Part shown: in pieces, positions 1-8,627 of the stretch | How the letters are laid out: every line of letters starts with the position of its first letter | Position numbering within the stretch: position 1 is the first letter of the stretch | From: 66-474 sp040388785 | GTDB lineage: Bacteria > Pseudomonadota > Gammaproteobacteria > Xanthomonadales > Rhodanobacteraceae | Direction: 5' to 3' | Length of the DNA: 64,000 nucleotides | Assembly (NCBI GenBank): GCA_040388785.1 | Contig: JAZKBD010000022.1 | Location: forward strand, 1-64,000 | Position numbers and translations under genes: made by a program | Notes under the pieces: model-generated | The model's input: only the letters and a program-made list of their open reading frames with translations | Database searches by the model: none | What the model was told of the DNA's origin: nothing

Positions 1-2
1 CC

Positions 3-608
3 GCGCCGCGCGCGCAGCCATTCGCGATCGCGATCCGTTCGCTGCAGCGCGAATCGATCCGGCTCGATCCGAACTGGAACGAGGGCCGCTACGACGACGA
101 GCGCTATCCCGAGACAGGCATGAACATCGCGCGCAAGCTGGGCGTGATCACCTACCGCTCGGCACTGGAATGGCGCGGGCGCTTCGGCCGCATCCGGCTC
201 GATCCCGAGGAACGCGAAGACGATCCGTTCGGCGCGGAATTCGAGATCGAGTCCTACCTCAACGCGCACGCGCGCCGCTTCACGCGCTCGTTCGATCCGA
301 ACTGCTATCTGTACCTCTCGCGCGCATCCGACTGGTTCGACCTCGCCGAATACGGCGGTACCTCCGATCCCACGACCGCGGTGCGCAACGCGCTGGCGAA
401 AATGAAACTGGAGCGCGCGCTGGTGATCGGCGTCGAAACCGACATCCTGTTCCCGCTGGAACAGCAGCAGCAACTGGCCGAGGACCTGCGCGCCACCGGC
501 ACCGAAACCACCTTCGTCGGCCTGGATTCCCCGCAAGGCCACGATGCCTTCCTGGTCGACACCGGCCGCTTCGGCGCCGCGATCGGCGCGTTCATGGCGA
601 CGCTCTGA
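3..608 (+). CDS. metX: MetX-type homoserine O-acyltransferase, 3' part
   Basis: This is the C-terminal 201 codons of an alpha/beta-hydrolase acyltransferase that activates homoserine with an acyl-CoA at the start of methionine synthesis. The reading frame is open from base 3, so the gene begins outside the window. The C-terminal catalytic Asp and His of the family are visible in VIGVETDILFPL and SPQGHDAFLVD, and the preceding SYLNAHARRF block is typical of MetX. In xanthomonads MetX-type enzymes often use succinyl-CoA instead of acetyl-CoA; the fragment does not contain the residues needed to decide. The nucleophile region lies off the left edge. Confident as to family. Confidence 0.9.
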   Translation, partial: APRAQPFAIAIRSLQRESIRLDPNWNEGRYDDERYPETGMNIARKLGVITYRSALEWRGRFGRIRLDPEEREDDPFGAEFEIESYLNAHARRFTRSFDPNCYLYLSRASDWFDLAEYGGTSDPTTAVRNALAKMKLERALVIGVETDILFPLEQQQQLAEDLRATGTETTFVGLDSPQGHDAFLVDTGRFGAAIGAFMATL

Positions 609-663
609 CTCCGCGCCTGCGCGATTCGCCCACGTACATGCGGCGCCGTTATATGCTTATGCC

Positions 664-1233
664 ATGGGCATGCAATTTCCCGGACGCGACAAACTGATCC
701 GCGCTTTCGACGCCGCCGTCGTCGCCGGCGACACTGTCAGCACGATGCGCGCGCTGCGCTCCGCGTTGTGCGACGCCATCCATTCGGGCGACGTCCGCCT
801 GCCGGATTGCGTGTTCGAAGGCTGCGCCGCACACTACGCGCGGCGGGAGCTTTACCGCAGCCCCGAACACCGCTATTGCGTGGTCGCGATGACCTGGAGC
901 CCGGGCCAGGGCACGCCGATCCACGATCACGCCGGCATGTGGTGCGTCGAAGCGGTCTGGCAGGGCGCGCTGGAAGTCGTGCAATACGAATTGCGCGAAC
1001 ACGACGACACGCGCTACCACTTCGTGCCTGCGGGCGCGATCCAGGCCGGCGCGGGTTCGGCCGGCAGCCTGATCCCGCCCCACGAACACCACACCATCTG
1101 CAACGCCAGCGGCACCGACCTCGCCGTCAGCGTGCACGTCTACCAGGACGAGATGACCCACTGCAGCGTGTTCGAACCCGCCGGCGGTGACTGGTATCTG
1201 CGCAACGAGCGCAGTCTTTCGCTGGATCACTGA
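664..1233 (+). CDS. cysteine-dioxygenase-like cupin
   Basis: A 189-residue cupin of the cysteine dioxygenase type I family, expected to hold one Fe(II) and oxidise a thiol substrate such as cysteine or 3-mercaptopropionate in the cytoplasm. The metal ligands appear as H87 and H89 (in IHDHAG) and H143 (in EHHTICN). C94 and Y160 sit where mammalian cysteine dioxygenase has its crosslinked Cys93-Tyr157 pair; many bacterial homologues lack this cysteine, so its presence is notable. The start at 664 is chosen because it is the first ATG in frame close to the cupin homology; an ATG six bases on is possible. It follows metX by 55 bases, which suits a role in sulfur amino-acid metabolism. Substrate not determined. 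Confidence 0.82.
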   Translation: MGMQFPGRDKLIRAFDAAVVAGDTVSTMRALRSALCDAIHSGDVRLPDCVFEGCAAHYARRELYRSPEHRYCVVAMTWSPGQGTPIHDHAGMWCVEAVWQGALEVVQYELREHDDTRYHFVPAGAIQAGAGSAGSLIPPHEHHTICNASGTDLAVSVHVYQDEMTHCSVFEPAGGDWYLRNERSLSLDH

Positions 1234-1254
1234 CCGGCGCGGCCAGATCGCGCT

Positions 1255-1620
1255 TTACCGTTGCGGCTGCGTCGGCGGCCGTTGCGAGCGCGCCACGTAT
1301 TCGGCCTCGGAAAGCTTGCCGTCGTGGTTGGTGTCGCAGCCGGCGAAGCGCTGGCCACTGTCGCCGTTGCGCGTGAACTCCGAGCGGTCGAGGAAGCCAT
1401 CGTGGTTGATATCCATGTTCCGGAATGCCATGCGCGCTTCGCGCGGCGTCATGTGCATGCTCAGGCCCCCTCCCGAGTTGCCCAATTGTCCGTTCGGCTT
1501 GTTGGCGGCCGAAGTCGCGGGCTGCGTCTGAGGATTGGCCGTCGGCGTGTTCTGGGCCTGGGCAGCCAGTGCAAAACCCATCGCGACGATGCCGGTGAAA
1601 ACCACTGAAACGGATCGCAT
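1255..1620 (-). CDS. secreted EF-hand protein
   Basis: A 121-residue exported protein with two canonical calcium-binding loops. Residues 1-22 form a signal peptide ending AAQAQ. A low-complexity Asn/Gln/Thr linker follows, then EF loop 1 at residues 70-81 (D70, N72, D74, D78, E81) and EF loop 2 at 96-107 (D96, N98, D100, E107). All calcium-coordinating positions are intact. It is a single gene convergent with the cupin, with no obvious operon partner. Small periplasmic EF-hand proteins of this layout are common in Lysobacterales; their role is mostly unknown, so only calcium binding in the periplasm is inferred. Confidence 0.85.
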   Translation of the reverse strand: MRSVSVVFTGIVAMGFALAAQAQNTPTANPQTQPATSAANKPNGQLGNSGGGLSMHMTPREARMAFRNMDINHDGFLDRSEFTRNGDSGQRFAGCDTNHDGKLSEAEYVARSQRPPTQPQR

Positions 1621-1822
1621 GAAGACTCTCCTTGTCGATGTTGGTGCGCCGCGATGGCCTCATCACGCCGTCCCGCCATCATGCGAACCTGCATGTAAAT
1701 GTGCCGTCAACTTCGGTCGAAAAACCCGCAAGCGGATTGACGCAGATTCATCTGGCGCGCTGCGGCGTTCCCGCGCGGCGCTTGGCAATTCTGCGGCGCT
1801 CCCGCATACTCTGCCGCCCGTC

Positions 1823-1906
1823 GCCGAAGTGGCGGAATCGGTAGACGCAGCGGACTCAAAATCCGCCGCCCTTAAAAGCGTGTGGGTTCGAGTCCCACCT
1901 TCGGCA
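1823..1906 (+). tRNA. tRNA-Leu (anticodon CAA)
   Basis: Acceptor strands GCCGAAG (1823-1829) and CTTCGGC (1899-1905) pair fully. The anticodon stem GCGGA/TCCGC encloses loop CTCAAAA, giving anticodon CAA. The T-arm GTGGG TTCGAGT CCCAC is perfect, and a long variable arm marks the class II tRNA. The 3' CCA is not encoded directly after the discriminator base. An integrase gene starts about 180 bases downstream, so the 3' end of this tRNA is the likely attachment site of an integrated element. Confidence 0.96.
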
Positions 1907-1954
1907 TGCCAATATCGTCCAACGAAGTCCGGTAAAGTCCAAAAAAACCAATAA

Positions 1955-1979
1955 AACCGCCGGCTCTGGCGGTTTTTTT
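1955..1979 (+). terminator. rho-independent terminator after tRNA-Leu
   Basis: Inverted repeat AACCGCC (1955-1961), loop GGCTCT, GGCGGTT (1968-1974) followed by an uninterrupted T run. It sits 49 bases after the tRNA, in the layout usually seen at tRNA genes that serve as integrase targets. Confidence 0.85.
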
Positions 1980-2081
1980 GTGCCATGGCGTCCGACAGCT
2001 TCCAGTTGAATCCGCCTTTCTTTGGGGGCATGATTGGGGGCATGCCAACCCATCAACAGGGTTGTGCCCAATTCTGGGGGC

Positions 2082-3335
2082 ATGGTCGCAATGAAGGACT
2101 TAGGTAAACTCACGGTGCTTGCGGCGCGGAATGCCTGCGTCGGTAGGCACTTCGATGGCGGTGGTCTGTACTTGGAAGTGTTGCCTAGCGGCTCGCGGAT
2201 CTGGCGCTTGAAGTATCGGCATGGTGGCAAGGAATCGCGCGCGACCTTCGGGCATTTTCCCGAGGTAAGTCTCGCCGAAGCACGTCGCCGGCGCGACGAG
2301 GCGCGCGCGCATCTGCGAGATGGCACGGCGCCGAACGCAGCAAAAGCAGCGAAGGTGGAAACGGATAAACGCGCCGCCGGCGCTTCATTCCCCATCGTCG
2401 CAGCGGCATGGATGAAAAAGATGGAGTGCGACTGGGCGGATGCGACCCGTCGCAAGGCAGCCTACGTGGTGGCCCAGTACCTCACGCCCAAGTTGCGACA
2501 CACATCCATCGCCACACTCACCACCAAGCAGGCTGCCGACGCGCTGCGCAGCATTCCACCATCATTGGCGGTCAAAGCGCGCGGTTATCTGGGGCAAATC
2601 GTGGCCTATGCAATGCAGGAAGGCCTGCGCGAGGATGGTCGCGTGCTATCCCTGCGCGGTGCGCTGCCCAAGGCGGACAAGGGGCACGTCCCAGCCGCCG
2701 TCGATGTGGCCGAGGTGCGCGTCTTGGTGCGCGCCGTGGCGGCTTACCCGATCCACGTCACGCGCGCCGCGCTCACAGCCGCGATGCTCACAGCGCAGCG
2801 CCCAGGCACGATTGCACGAATGGAATGGGCAGAAGTGGATCTCGACGCCGGCGAGTGGGTCATTCCAGGCCCCAAGATGAAGATGAAGCAGGCTCACGTC
2901 GTGCCGCTCTCCCGGCAAGCCGTAGAGACGTTGCGCGGCATGCTGCCCTACTCCGCCGGCCGGCAATTCGTGTTCCCTGCGCTGTATCGGCAGAAAACCC
3001 CGCACCTACACCGCGAGGCATTGAGCAACGCCTTGCGCAAGATGGGATTCCAAGGAAAACACGCGACGCACGGCTTCCGCAGCACGTTTCGCACGATGGC
3101 GCGCGAGCGCTTGGGCATCGCCGCTGATGTACTCGAGGCTCAACTAGCGCACGTCAAGAAAGATGCAATCCAGCAAGCCTATGATCGCGCCGCCTTTGTT
3201 GCGGAACGTAAGGAAGTGATGCAGGCGTGGGCCGATTATCTGGACAAGCTGCGCGAGGATCGGAACGTCATTCCGTTGCGCGCAGCGGCGCCCGAATCAC
3301 AGCCTATGCGACAAGGCGCAAAGAATCGAGCGTAG
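2082..3335 (+). CDS. P4-type tyrosine integrase
   Basis: A site-specific tyrosine recombinase of about 417 residues with an N-terminal DUF4102-like arm-binding domain (DGGGLYLEVLPSG), a SAM-like core-binding domain, and a catalytic domain. Catalytic residues are visible, counted from the start at 2082: Arg240 (TAQRPGT), His330 and Arg333 (THGFRST), His357 (AHVKK) and nucleophile Tyr367 (QAYDRA). The open frame continues upstream to a TTG at 2034, but the ATG at 2082 (or 2091) is closer to the conserved start and has a GGGGG stretch just before it. Copies of TGGGGGCAT at 2023-2082 resemble arm-type sites. Its position after tRNA-Leu marks the edge of an integrated island; the element it moves cannot be delimited here. 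Confidence 0.9.
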   Translation: MVAMKDLGKLTVLAARNACVGRHFDGGGLYLEVLPSGSRIWRLKYRHGGKESRATFGHFPEVSLAEARRRRDEARAHLRDGTAPNAAKAAKVETDKRAAGASFPIVAAAWMKKMECDWADATRRKAAYVVAQYLTPKLRHTSIATLTTKQAADALRSIPPSLAVKARGYLGQIVAYAMQEGLREDGRVLSLRGALPKADKGHVPAAVDVAEVRVLVRAVAAYPIHVTRAALTAAMLTAQRPGTIARMEWAEVDLDAGEWVIPGPKMKMKQAHVVPLSRQAVETLRGMLPYSAGRQFVFPALYRQKTPHLHREALSNALRKMGFQGKHATHGFRSTFRTMARERLGIAADVLEAQLAHVKKDAIQQAYDRAAFVAERKEVMQAWADYLDKLREDRNVIPLRAAAPESQPMRQGAKNRA

Positions 3336-3357
3336 TCCGAGAGCGGCAGCGCCGAGT

Positions 3358-3432
3358 CCGTGGGATCGGATTGCCATTGTAAGTAACTGCCCTACCGGTG
3401 TTCGCGGCAACGATAAGCATCACTGTATCCCC
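3358..3432 (+). repeat. relic copy A of a cytochrome c4 gene end
   Basis: About 75 bases match, at roughly three quarters identity with small indels, the end of the diheme cytochrome gene and its downstream flank at 36398-36475. The first part still reads VGSDCHCK-stop, against MGSDCPCK-stop in the intact gene, and both continue TAAGTAACT then GTTCG-GG and GTATCCC. Nothing upstream of VGSD is cytochrome-like, so only the gene tail survived. Confidence 0.6.
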
Positions 3433-3883
3433 ATAAACGATCTACTGACTCTTCACAGTGCATGTTGCCCGAATCGCGTCAGGCCCCGGCAAACCACCAC
3501 CCACCTGCGCGGATTCCGCTGACCGTGTGAGCGGTCGCTGCTATTCCAAGCAGTTTTGGAGGTAGCCGCGAATTGTGACCTGATCACAGGCACTGGGAGC
3601 GGTTGGCGCCGCCCCCTCGGCTTCCGTGCGAGGGCCGCCGCAGCCAAAGCCGCCTGCCTGACGCATCAACTTGTCATTCGCACAAGCCAGCGTCATTCGC
3701 TCAGGCAAGCGCGGAATTCGGCACGGCCCTGGTAGCGAGAGGCGCCAGCGTGTCGTTGAATGCGCTTTTCTGGATCAGGCCATATGGCGTGCGGAAAACA
3801 ATCAAACGCCGACACACCCACGCGGAATGCACCTCGGCTTTCAAGCCACGTCCGCGCCGGCGCAACCATCGCGGTTCGCGCAT

Positions 3884-3893
3884 NNNNNNNNNN
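3884..3893. other. assembly gap (10 N)
   Basis: Ten N of conventional rather than measured length. The integrase and tRNA-Leu on its left may not be physically adjacent to the export cluster on its right. Confidence 0.99.
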
Positions 3894-4095
3894 GTATTGA
3901 TGCATTTCGCTAGCACCACACGCACAAATCGCACGTGCCCCCAAAAGTGCCCCGCCGCTGGATGCACTAAGAATGCGGCATCACGGAGTCTCATCTGCCC
4001 GACTACGTACTCACCGCGGTGGTGCCGAATCACCGCGTACCTTAGAGTCCGCTGCAATATCGTCAAATGGCTTTCTTCGCTTTGCTTCGGCGGCG

Positions 4096-5914
4096 TCACT
4101 CATATGGCCGAGTATCACAGCCGTGCCCAGCGAAAGAAAAACACCCATCACCAGCCACACCGATGCCCCTTTGGACGGTCGCAATGCCGCCGCGACCGAT
4201 GTGCAAACATTGATCAGCGATGTCGAGCGGCCCGTGCCGGTGCGACACCACGATCAGGATCGTTTGCGGCAGGCGCCGTTTCAGTGCTTCGAGCACGTTC
4301 ATTTCTGACGCCGCATCGAGCGCGCCGGTCGCCTCGTCGAGCACGGCAATGAATGGCTGGCGCAGGATGACTTGCGCCAGCAGGAGGCGTTGCAATTCAC
4401 CGCCGGAAAGGCGGCAGGACGAACCCTGCACTTCCAGATCGAGACCGTCGTGCATATCTTGCAGGCGCGTGTCGAGGCCCACGTCCGCAAGCACCTCGCG
4501 CAGACATCGATCGGTGCGATCGGGCGCCGCCCACAACAGGCACTCGCGTATCGTGCGCTGCCAGGGACGGATGCTCTGGCTGACATAGGCGCCCTTGCGC
4601 ACGAGTTGCCGGTAGGTGTCGAAGTCCGCGGAACGTCCGTCGACGCGCGCCGCAAAAAAGGCAGGCGCCGTCATCCCCGCCAGCACGTCCACAAGGCTGG
4701 TTTTCCCGATGCCGGAGTCGCCCGCGATCAGGATCATCTCGCCGGGCGTCAGCACCAGGTTCTCGACCTCGACGCGCAGCGAAGACAGCTTCAACCGCAC
4801 GCGTTCGATGTGGATGCGCCGCACGGCGGCGCCGGCATCCGTCGGCGGCGGCATGGACCAGCGCGCACGGTCGAGGTTCGCATAGCGATGCCACAACTCG
4901 AACGCCGGCACCGCGAGACGCAATTGCTGGAAATTGTGCCGGGTCGAGGACATGTAGGGCAGCAGGCGCCCGAGCAGCAGGCCGACCGCGACTAGCGACG
5001 CCGGGTCGACGCCGTGCCAGTGGCCGGCGATCAGGAAGATGACGACCATGCCGGTTGTCGCGAGCAGTTCCACGACGAGTTTTCCGGAAGCGGTCAGCTC
5101 GATCTGACGCCGATAGGCGCGCGCCAGTCGCGCGGAGGTGGCGCCGTAGCCGGCCTTCTCGGCCTCCTCGCGCTCGAACGAACGGACGTGGCGCAGCCGG
5201 CGCGGGAAATCCTCGCTGAACCAGAACAGCCGCGTGGTGTCTTCGACAAATTGCCGGCTGACCCGCGACTGCTCGCGGCCATGCCAGCGCAATGCAACCA
5301 GGCCGAGCGCGGCGAGCGCAGGCAGCATCAGCGCAAGCACGGGCGATACCCAGAATGCGACCGCGAGGTTGACCGCCGTCGTCACGCCGGCCACCAGCAG
5401 TTGCAAGGCCGCGCCGACGCCCTGGGTGACGNNNNNNNNNNTTGGCGGTCAAGACGTTGGCGATTTCCGCCGAGCTCAACCCGTTCAGTGCAACGACGTC
5501 GGCATCGACCAGCCGCGCGTGCACCCTGCCCCGCAATCGGATCGCGCAGTCGCTGATGATGCGCGCGCCCAGCCCGGAGACGAACCAGCGCAGCAGCACG
5601 TGGCATGTCGTCGCCGCCGCGAAGAGCGACAGCAGCGTCCCGGTGTTCGTCGGCAAAGCCAGCGCGTGGCCGCCGAACATCGGCGCATGGCCGGACTGGA
5701 TCAGCGGAACCAGCATGATGGCGGCGACGCTCCCCGTCAGCGCCGCGAGCAGCGACAACGACACATGCGTGCCCGCGCGGATCGCATCGCCGCGGCCGAC
5801 CACCGGCGCGAATGCGCGCAGCAGGTCGAGGCGCCGACGCCACGGCAGCAAAACCGGCGACGATGTCGCCGCGGACGCGCCCTGCGCGTCAGTCGAGCAA
5901 TCGGCAGAGCGCAT
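4096..5914 (-). CDS. ABC exporter, fused membrane and ATPase domains (interrupted by gap)
   Basis: An exporter half-transporter: an N-terminal transmembrane domain (segments such as SLLAALTGSVAAIMLVPLI near the start) followed by a nucleotide-binding domain. In the C-terminal part I see Walker A GDSGIGKTSL, signature LSGGELQ, Walker B IAVLDEAT and the switch histidine in VVSHRHG. The N gap at 5432-5441 lies in the membrane domain and the frames on either side differ, as expected for a gap of arbitrary length; I treat both sides as one gene. The start at 5914 (MRSADCSTD) overlaps the stop of the HprK-like gene upstream by 26 bases, implying one transcript. No peptidase C39 domain is seen. The substrate is probably the peptide or glycan made by the neighbouring enzymes. 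Confidence 0.78.
5432..5441. other. assembly gap (10 N) inside ABC exporter gene
   Basis: The gap interrupts the membrane domain of the exporter. The open frame changes across it, which needs no biological explanation if the true gap length is not ten. Confidence 0.99.
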
Positions 5915-7058
5915 CGATGGAATCACGTGGATGGCACCCGCGCCGCAATTGGTGGGCGCCCCTGTCCAGGATCTGCTGCTTGAAAGGCTGCCAACCCGGT
6001 TGGCGCGATGCGTTGGGCTGATCGGTTTCGAGCAGGAGGCCGGCCTCGTCTGCATCGAGCGGGGTCAGCAACGTGTCGGGCGAATCGGCGGGCCGGGTGG
6101 ACACGAACACCGCGCCCACCAGCGACAACGGGCGCGTCGCGGGCCGGCCGTACTCCTGCCGCAGATCGACTTCGAATTTCCGGACGCCGCTGCGGCGGCG
6201 GATGACCGGCGCGTGCGCGACCCAGCGACGGATCGCATCGTCCGCGACGAAATCCAGCGCATCGCCCTTCAGATGCAGATAGTTGGGGACGCCGGTCGCG
6301 AGCAGATCCGCAGGGTGCACGAAAACCGCGTCTTCGGCGAGCAGCTCCAGGCCCTGCAGCAGGCCGTGCAGCGCCAGCGTCGATTTGCCGGAACCGCTGC
6401 CGCCGAGCAGCAACACGCCGCGGCCATTTCGTCCCACGCACGCGCCGTGCAGGGGCACCAGGCCGATCGCGCGCGTCGCCAGGATGAACACCGCGAACTC
6501 GATCAACTCGCAACGCAAATGATAGGCGTGCTGCAGCATGTCCTCCGATGCGACGACCTGTGCGCTACGGGATTCGGGATCGATCACCACGTAATTCGAG
6601 GCATCGATCTCCGCGCGAAACCGGTTTCCCTGTTGCCGTATCCGCGGTGCAGGCGGCTCGGCCACCCACGGACTCGCGCGTCGCGGAAGCAGGCGCATCC
6701 CGACCCGGAATTCCGCGGCGACACCGGGAAGCGTTTGCGGTGGCAGCCGTCCATACGCAGCCTCGACCAGGCCGATCAGATCCGGGCTGCTGCTTTCGAA
6801 CCGGAAAAGACCGCCCAGAACCCGCTTGATTGCGGTGAGGGAAGGAGCAGCGGGTTCGGGCGGCGGGAACACTTTCCGGTGGTGGCCGTCGCCACCCCGA
6901 ATCGCGCCGGCGCGATCGATCGAAGGCTCCAGGTTTGATCGCACGGGATTCGCAATCTCCGGATGGCACCGTAGGTGCGCCGTCGCACGAGAAAGGTTGC
7001 GGCGCGACGCGCTCGCATCAGACCGCCGCCGTGCAACCTGCAACAGCACGCGCGGCAC
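5889..7058 (-). CDS. HprK-like serine kinase domain protein
   Basis: Contains a P-loop related to the C-terminal domain of HPr kinase/phosphorylase: LLGGSGSGKSTLAL at about residues 217-230 of the longest frame, preceded by VPLHGACVG and followed by LLAEDAVFV. The N-terminal HprK domain is absent. Stand-alone proteins of this type occur with PF14907-type nucleotidyltransferases in lasso-peptide clusters, where some phosphorylate the precursor peptide, and in exopolysaccharide clusters. The first 60 or so codons of the longest frame look non-coding; a GTG at 6872, just before the conserved VLGGLFRFES block, is a likely true start. It is divergent from the radical SAM gene and upstream of the exporter with an overlap. 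Confidence 0.72.
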   Translation of the reverse strand: MPRVLLQVARRRSDASASRRNLSRATAHLRCHPEIANPVRSNLEPSIDRAGAIRGGDGHHRKVFPPPEPAAPSLTAIKRVLGGLFRFESSSPDLIGLVEAAYGRLPPQTLPGVAAEFRVGMRLLPRRASPWVAEPPAPRIRQQGNRFRAEIDASNYVVIDPESRSAQVVASEDMLQHAYHLRCELIEFAVFILATRAIGLVPLHGACVGRNGRGVLLLGGSGSGKSTLALHGLLQGLELLAEDAVFVHPADLLATGVPNYLHLKGDALDFVADDAIRRWVAHAPVIRRRSGVRKFEVDLRQEYGRPATRPLSLVGAVFVSTRPADSPDTLLTPLDADEAGLLLETDQPNASRQPGWQPFKQQILDRGAHQLRRGCHPRDSIDALCRLLD

Positions 7059-7115
7059 TCACCCTCACGCGCATTCGACACGTCGCCGCCGGTATTCCAC
7101 AAGGCCCCTCCGCTG

Positions 7116-8627
7116 ATGCTGAAAATACAGGTCACCCACTCCTATTTCCTGCATTACGACCCCAAGCAATGGGAACGCGGCAAACCCTATCCCCCGCTCG
7201 CGACCATCCAGGTCGCCGCATTGCTGCGAAGAATGGGACACGGCGTCACGCTGTTCGATGCGATGCTCGCCGACGGCGTCGAGGCCTACGAGGCATCCGT
7301 GTCGTCCGCCGCACCGGACGTCGTGGTGCTGTACGAGGACAACTTCAACTTCCTCACCAAGATGTGCCTCGAGCGGATGCGCGAAGCCGCATGCCGGATG
7401 ATTGCAGTGGCCCGCGCGCGTGGCGCACGGGTGATCGTCGCCGGTTCCGACGCATCCGACCATCCGGAATCATTTCTTGCCGCGGGCGCCGACGTGGTGC
7501 TGGCGGGCGAAGGCATCGCTGCGCTCGTCCAGTTGGTCAGGCGGCTGGACTCGAATCGGGACATCGACACCCAGGGCTGGGTAGCCGGAGTATCCGGCGT
7601 GTCCTTCATGGAAGGCGGGGAATCGCGAACGGCCCGCGTCGGGGTGCAACCGCCGGACGCGCAACTCACCGGCCTCCCGGCCTGGGACCTGATCGACATC
7701 GAGCGCTACCGGACACTGTGGCTGAAAAGACACGGCTACTTCAGCCTCAACATGACGGCGTCGCGCGGCTGCCCGTTCCACTGCAACTGGTGCGCTAAGC
7801 CGATCTGGGGCAATCACTACCGGCGCCGCGGCGCCGGCGAAGTCGCCGTGGAAATGACGTACCTGAAGCACGCGTTCCGCCCCGACCACATCTGGTTCGC
7901 CGACGACATCTTCGGATTCCACAGCGACTGGGTGAACGAATTTGCCGAACGTTTACACGACAACGACGGCGGCGTGCCCTTCACGATCCAGACCCGCGCC
8001 GATCTGTCAACTGAACCGATGACTGCTGCGCTCGAACGCGCGGGTTGCGCGGAAGCCTGGATCGGCGCGGAAAGCGGCAGCCAGCGCGTGCTCGACTGGA
8101 TGACCAAGGGCACGCAGGTCGGCAAACTCGTCGACGCGCGCAAGCGGCTCGGTGCGCACGGCATCCGCGTCGGTTTTTTCATCCAGCTCGGTTATCTCGG
8201 CGAGCAGCTTTCCGACCTGCTCGCGACGCGTGAACTGATCAAGCTCGCCGCACCGGACGACATCGGCGTCAGCGTGTCGTATCCGCTTCCGGGAACCCAA
8301 TTCTACGAACAGGTGAAGACCCAACTCGGCGAAAAAACCCACTGGCGCGACAGCGGCGACCTGGCCATGATGTTCCGCGGCACTTACGACTCGGCGTTCT
8401 ACCGCGGCTTCCGCGACCTGCTGCACGAACAGGTGACGCTGCAACAGGCGCACGGCCTGGGTTCGCTCGCGTCGCGCGGAAGCGCGCTCGCCGCACTCGA
8501 TGCACGCTGGGATGCACTGATCGCGAGCGAATCCCTCCATCGCAATCCCGACGCGACGCCGGCGCCGCTGCCACGTCGTGATCATGTCGAGCCGCTGCGC
8601 CGTGTTGCCACCGCTCAGATACGTTGA
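7116..8627 (+). CDS. cobalamin-binding radical SAM protein
   Basis: A 503-residue class B radical SAM enzyme. Residues about 1-145 form a Rossmann-like B12-binding domain (PDVVVLYEDNF, AAGADVVLAGEG). The 4Fe-4S cluster motif is CPFHCNWC with C219, C223 and C226, followed by a TIM-barrel half with WIGAESGSQRVLDWM. Such enzymes carry out methylations or other radical reactions on unactivated carbons of peptides, lipids or sugars. The start at 7116 begins MLKIQVTHSYF; upstream codons in the same frame are Arg-rich and unlike coding sequence. It overlaps the following nucleotidyltransferase gene by about 50 bases, so the two are probably co-translated. Substrate unknown. Confidence 0.85.
   Translation: MLKIQVTHSYFLHYDPKQWERGKPYPPLATIQVAALLRRMGHGVTLFDAMLADGVEAYEASVSSAAPDVVVLYEDNFNFLTKMCLERMREAACRMIAVARARGARVIVAGSDASDHPESFLAAGADVVLAGEGIAALVQLVRRLDSNRDIDTQGWVAGVSGVSFMEGGESRTARVGVQPPDAQLTGLPAWDLIDIERYRTLWLKRHGYFSLNMTASRGCPFHCNWCAKPIWGNHYRRRGAGEVAVEMTYLKHAFRPDHIWFADDIFGFHSDWVNEFAERLHDNDGGVPFTIQTRADLSTEPMTAALERAGCAEAWIGAESGSQRVLDWMTKGTQVGKLVDARKRLGAHGIRVGFFIQLGYLGEQLSDLLATRELIKLAAPDDIGVSVSYPLPGTQFYEQVKTQLGEKTHWRDSGDLAMMFRGTYDSAFYRGFRDLLHEQVTLQQAHGLGSLASRGSALAALDARWDALIASESLHRNPDATPAPLPRRDHVEPLRRVATAQIR

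Larger units (their letters stand above)
3336..4095. other. gene-poor stretch after integrase, includes assembly gap
   Basis: No open frame here has recognisable protein features. It contains a relic of a cytochrome c4 gene end (3358-3432), an N gap, and at 3935-3953 the sequence GTGCCCCCAAAAGTGCCCC. The reverse complement of that sequence resembles the GGGGGCA arm-like repeats in front of the integrase. It may hold the other end of a small element or its debris. Confidence 0.5.

Noticed and set aside
1823..4095. A direct repeat of the tRNA-Leu 3' end that would mark the far end of the island
   Set aside because: I could not find a second copy of the T-arm and acceptor sequence in this window; the far end may be elsewhere or lost at a gap.
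5432..5441. A real frameshift in the ABC exporter gene
   Set aside because: The frame changes only across a run of N, whose length is not measured.
5442..6938. A 498-codon plus-strand frame across the exporter and kinase region
   Set aside because: Low-complexity composition and antisense to two recognisable proteins.
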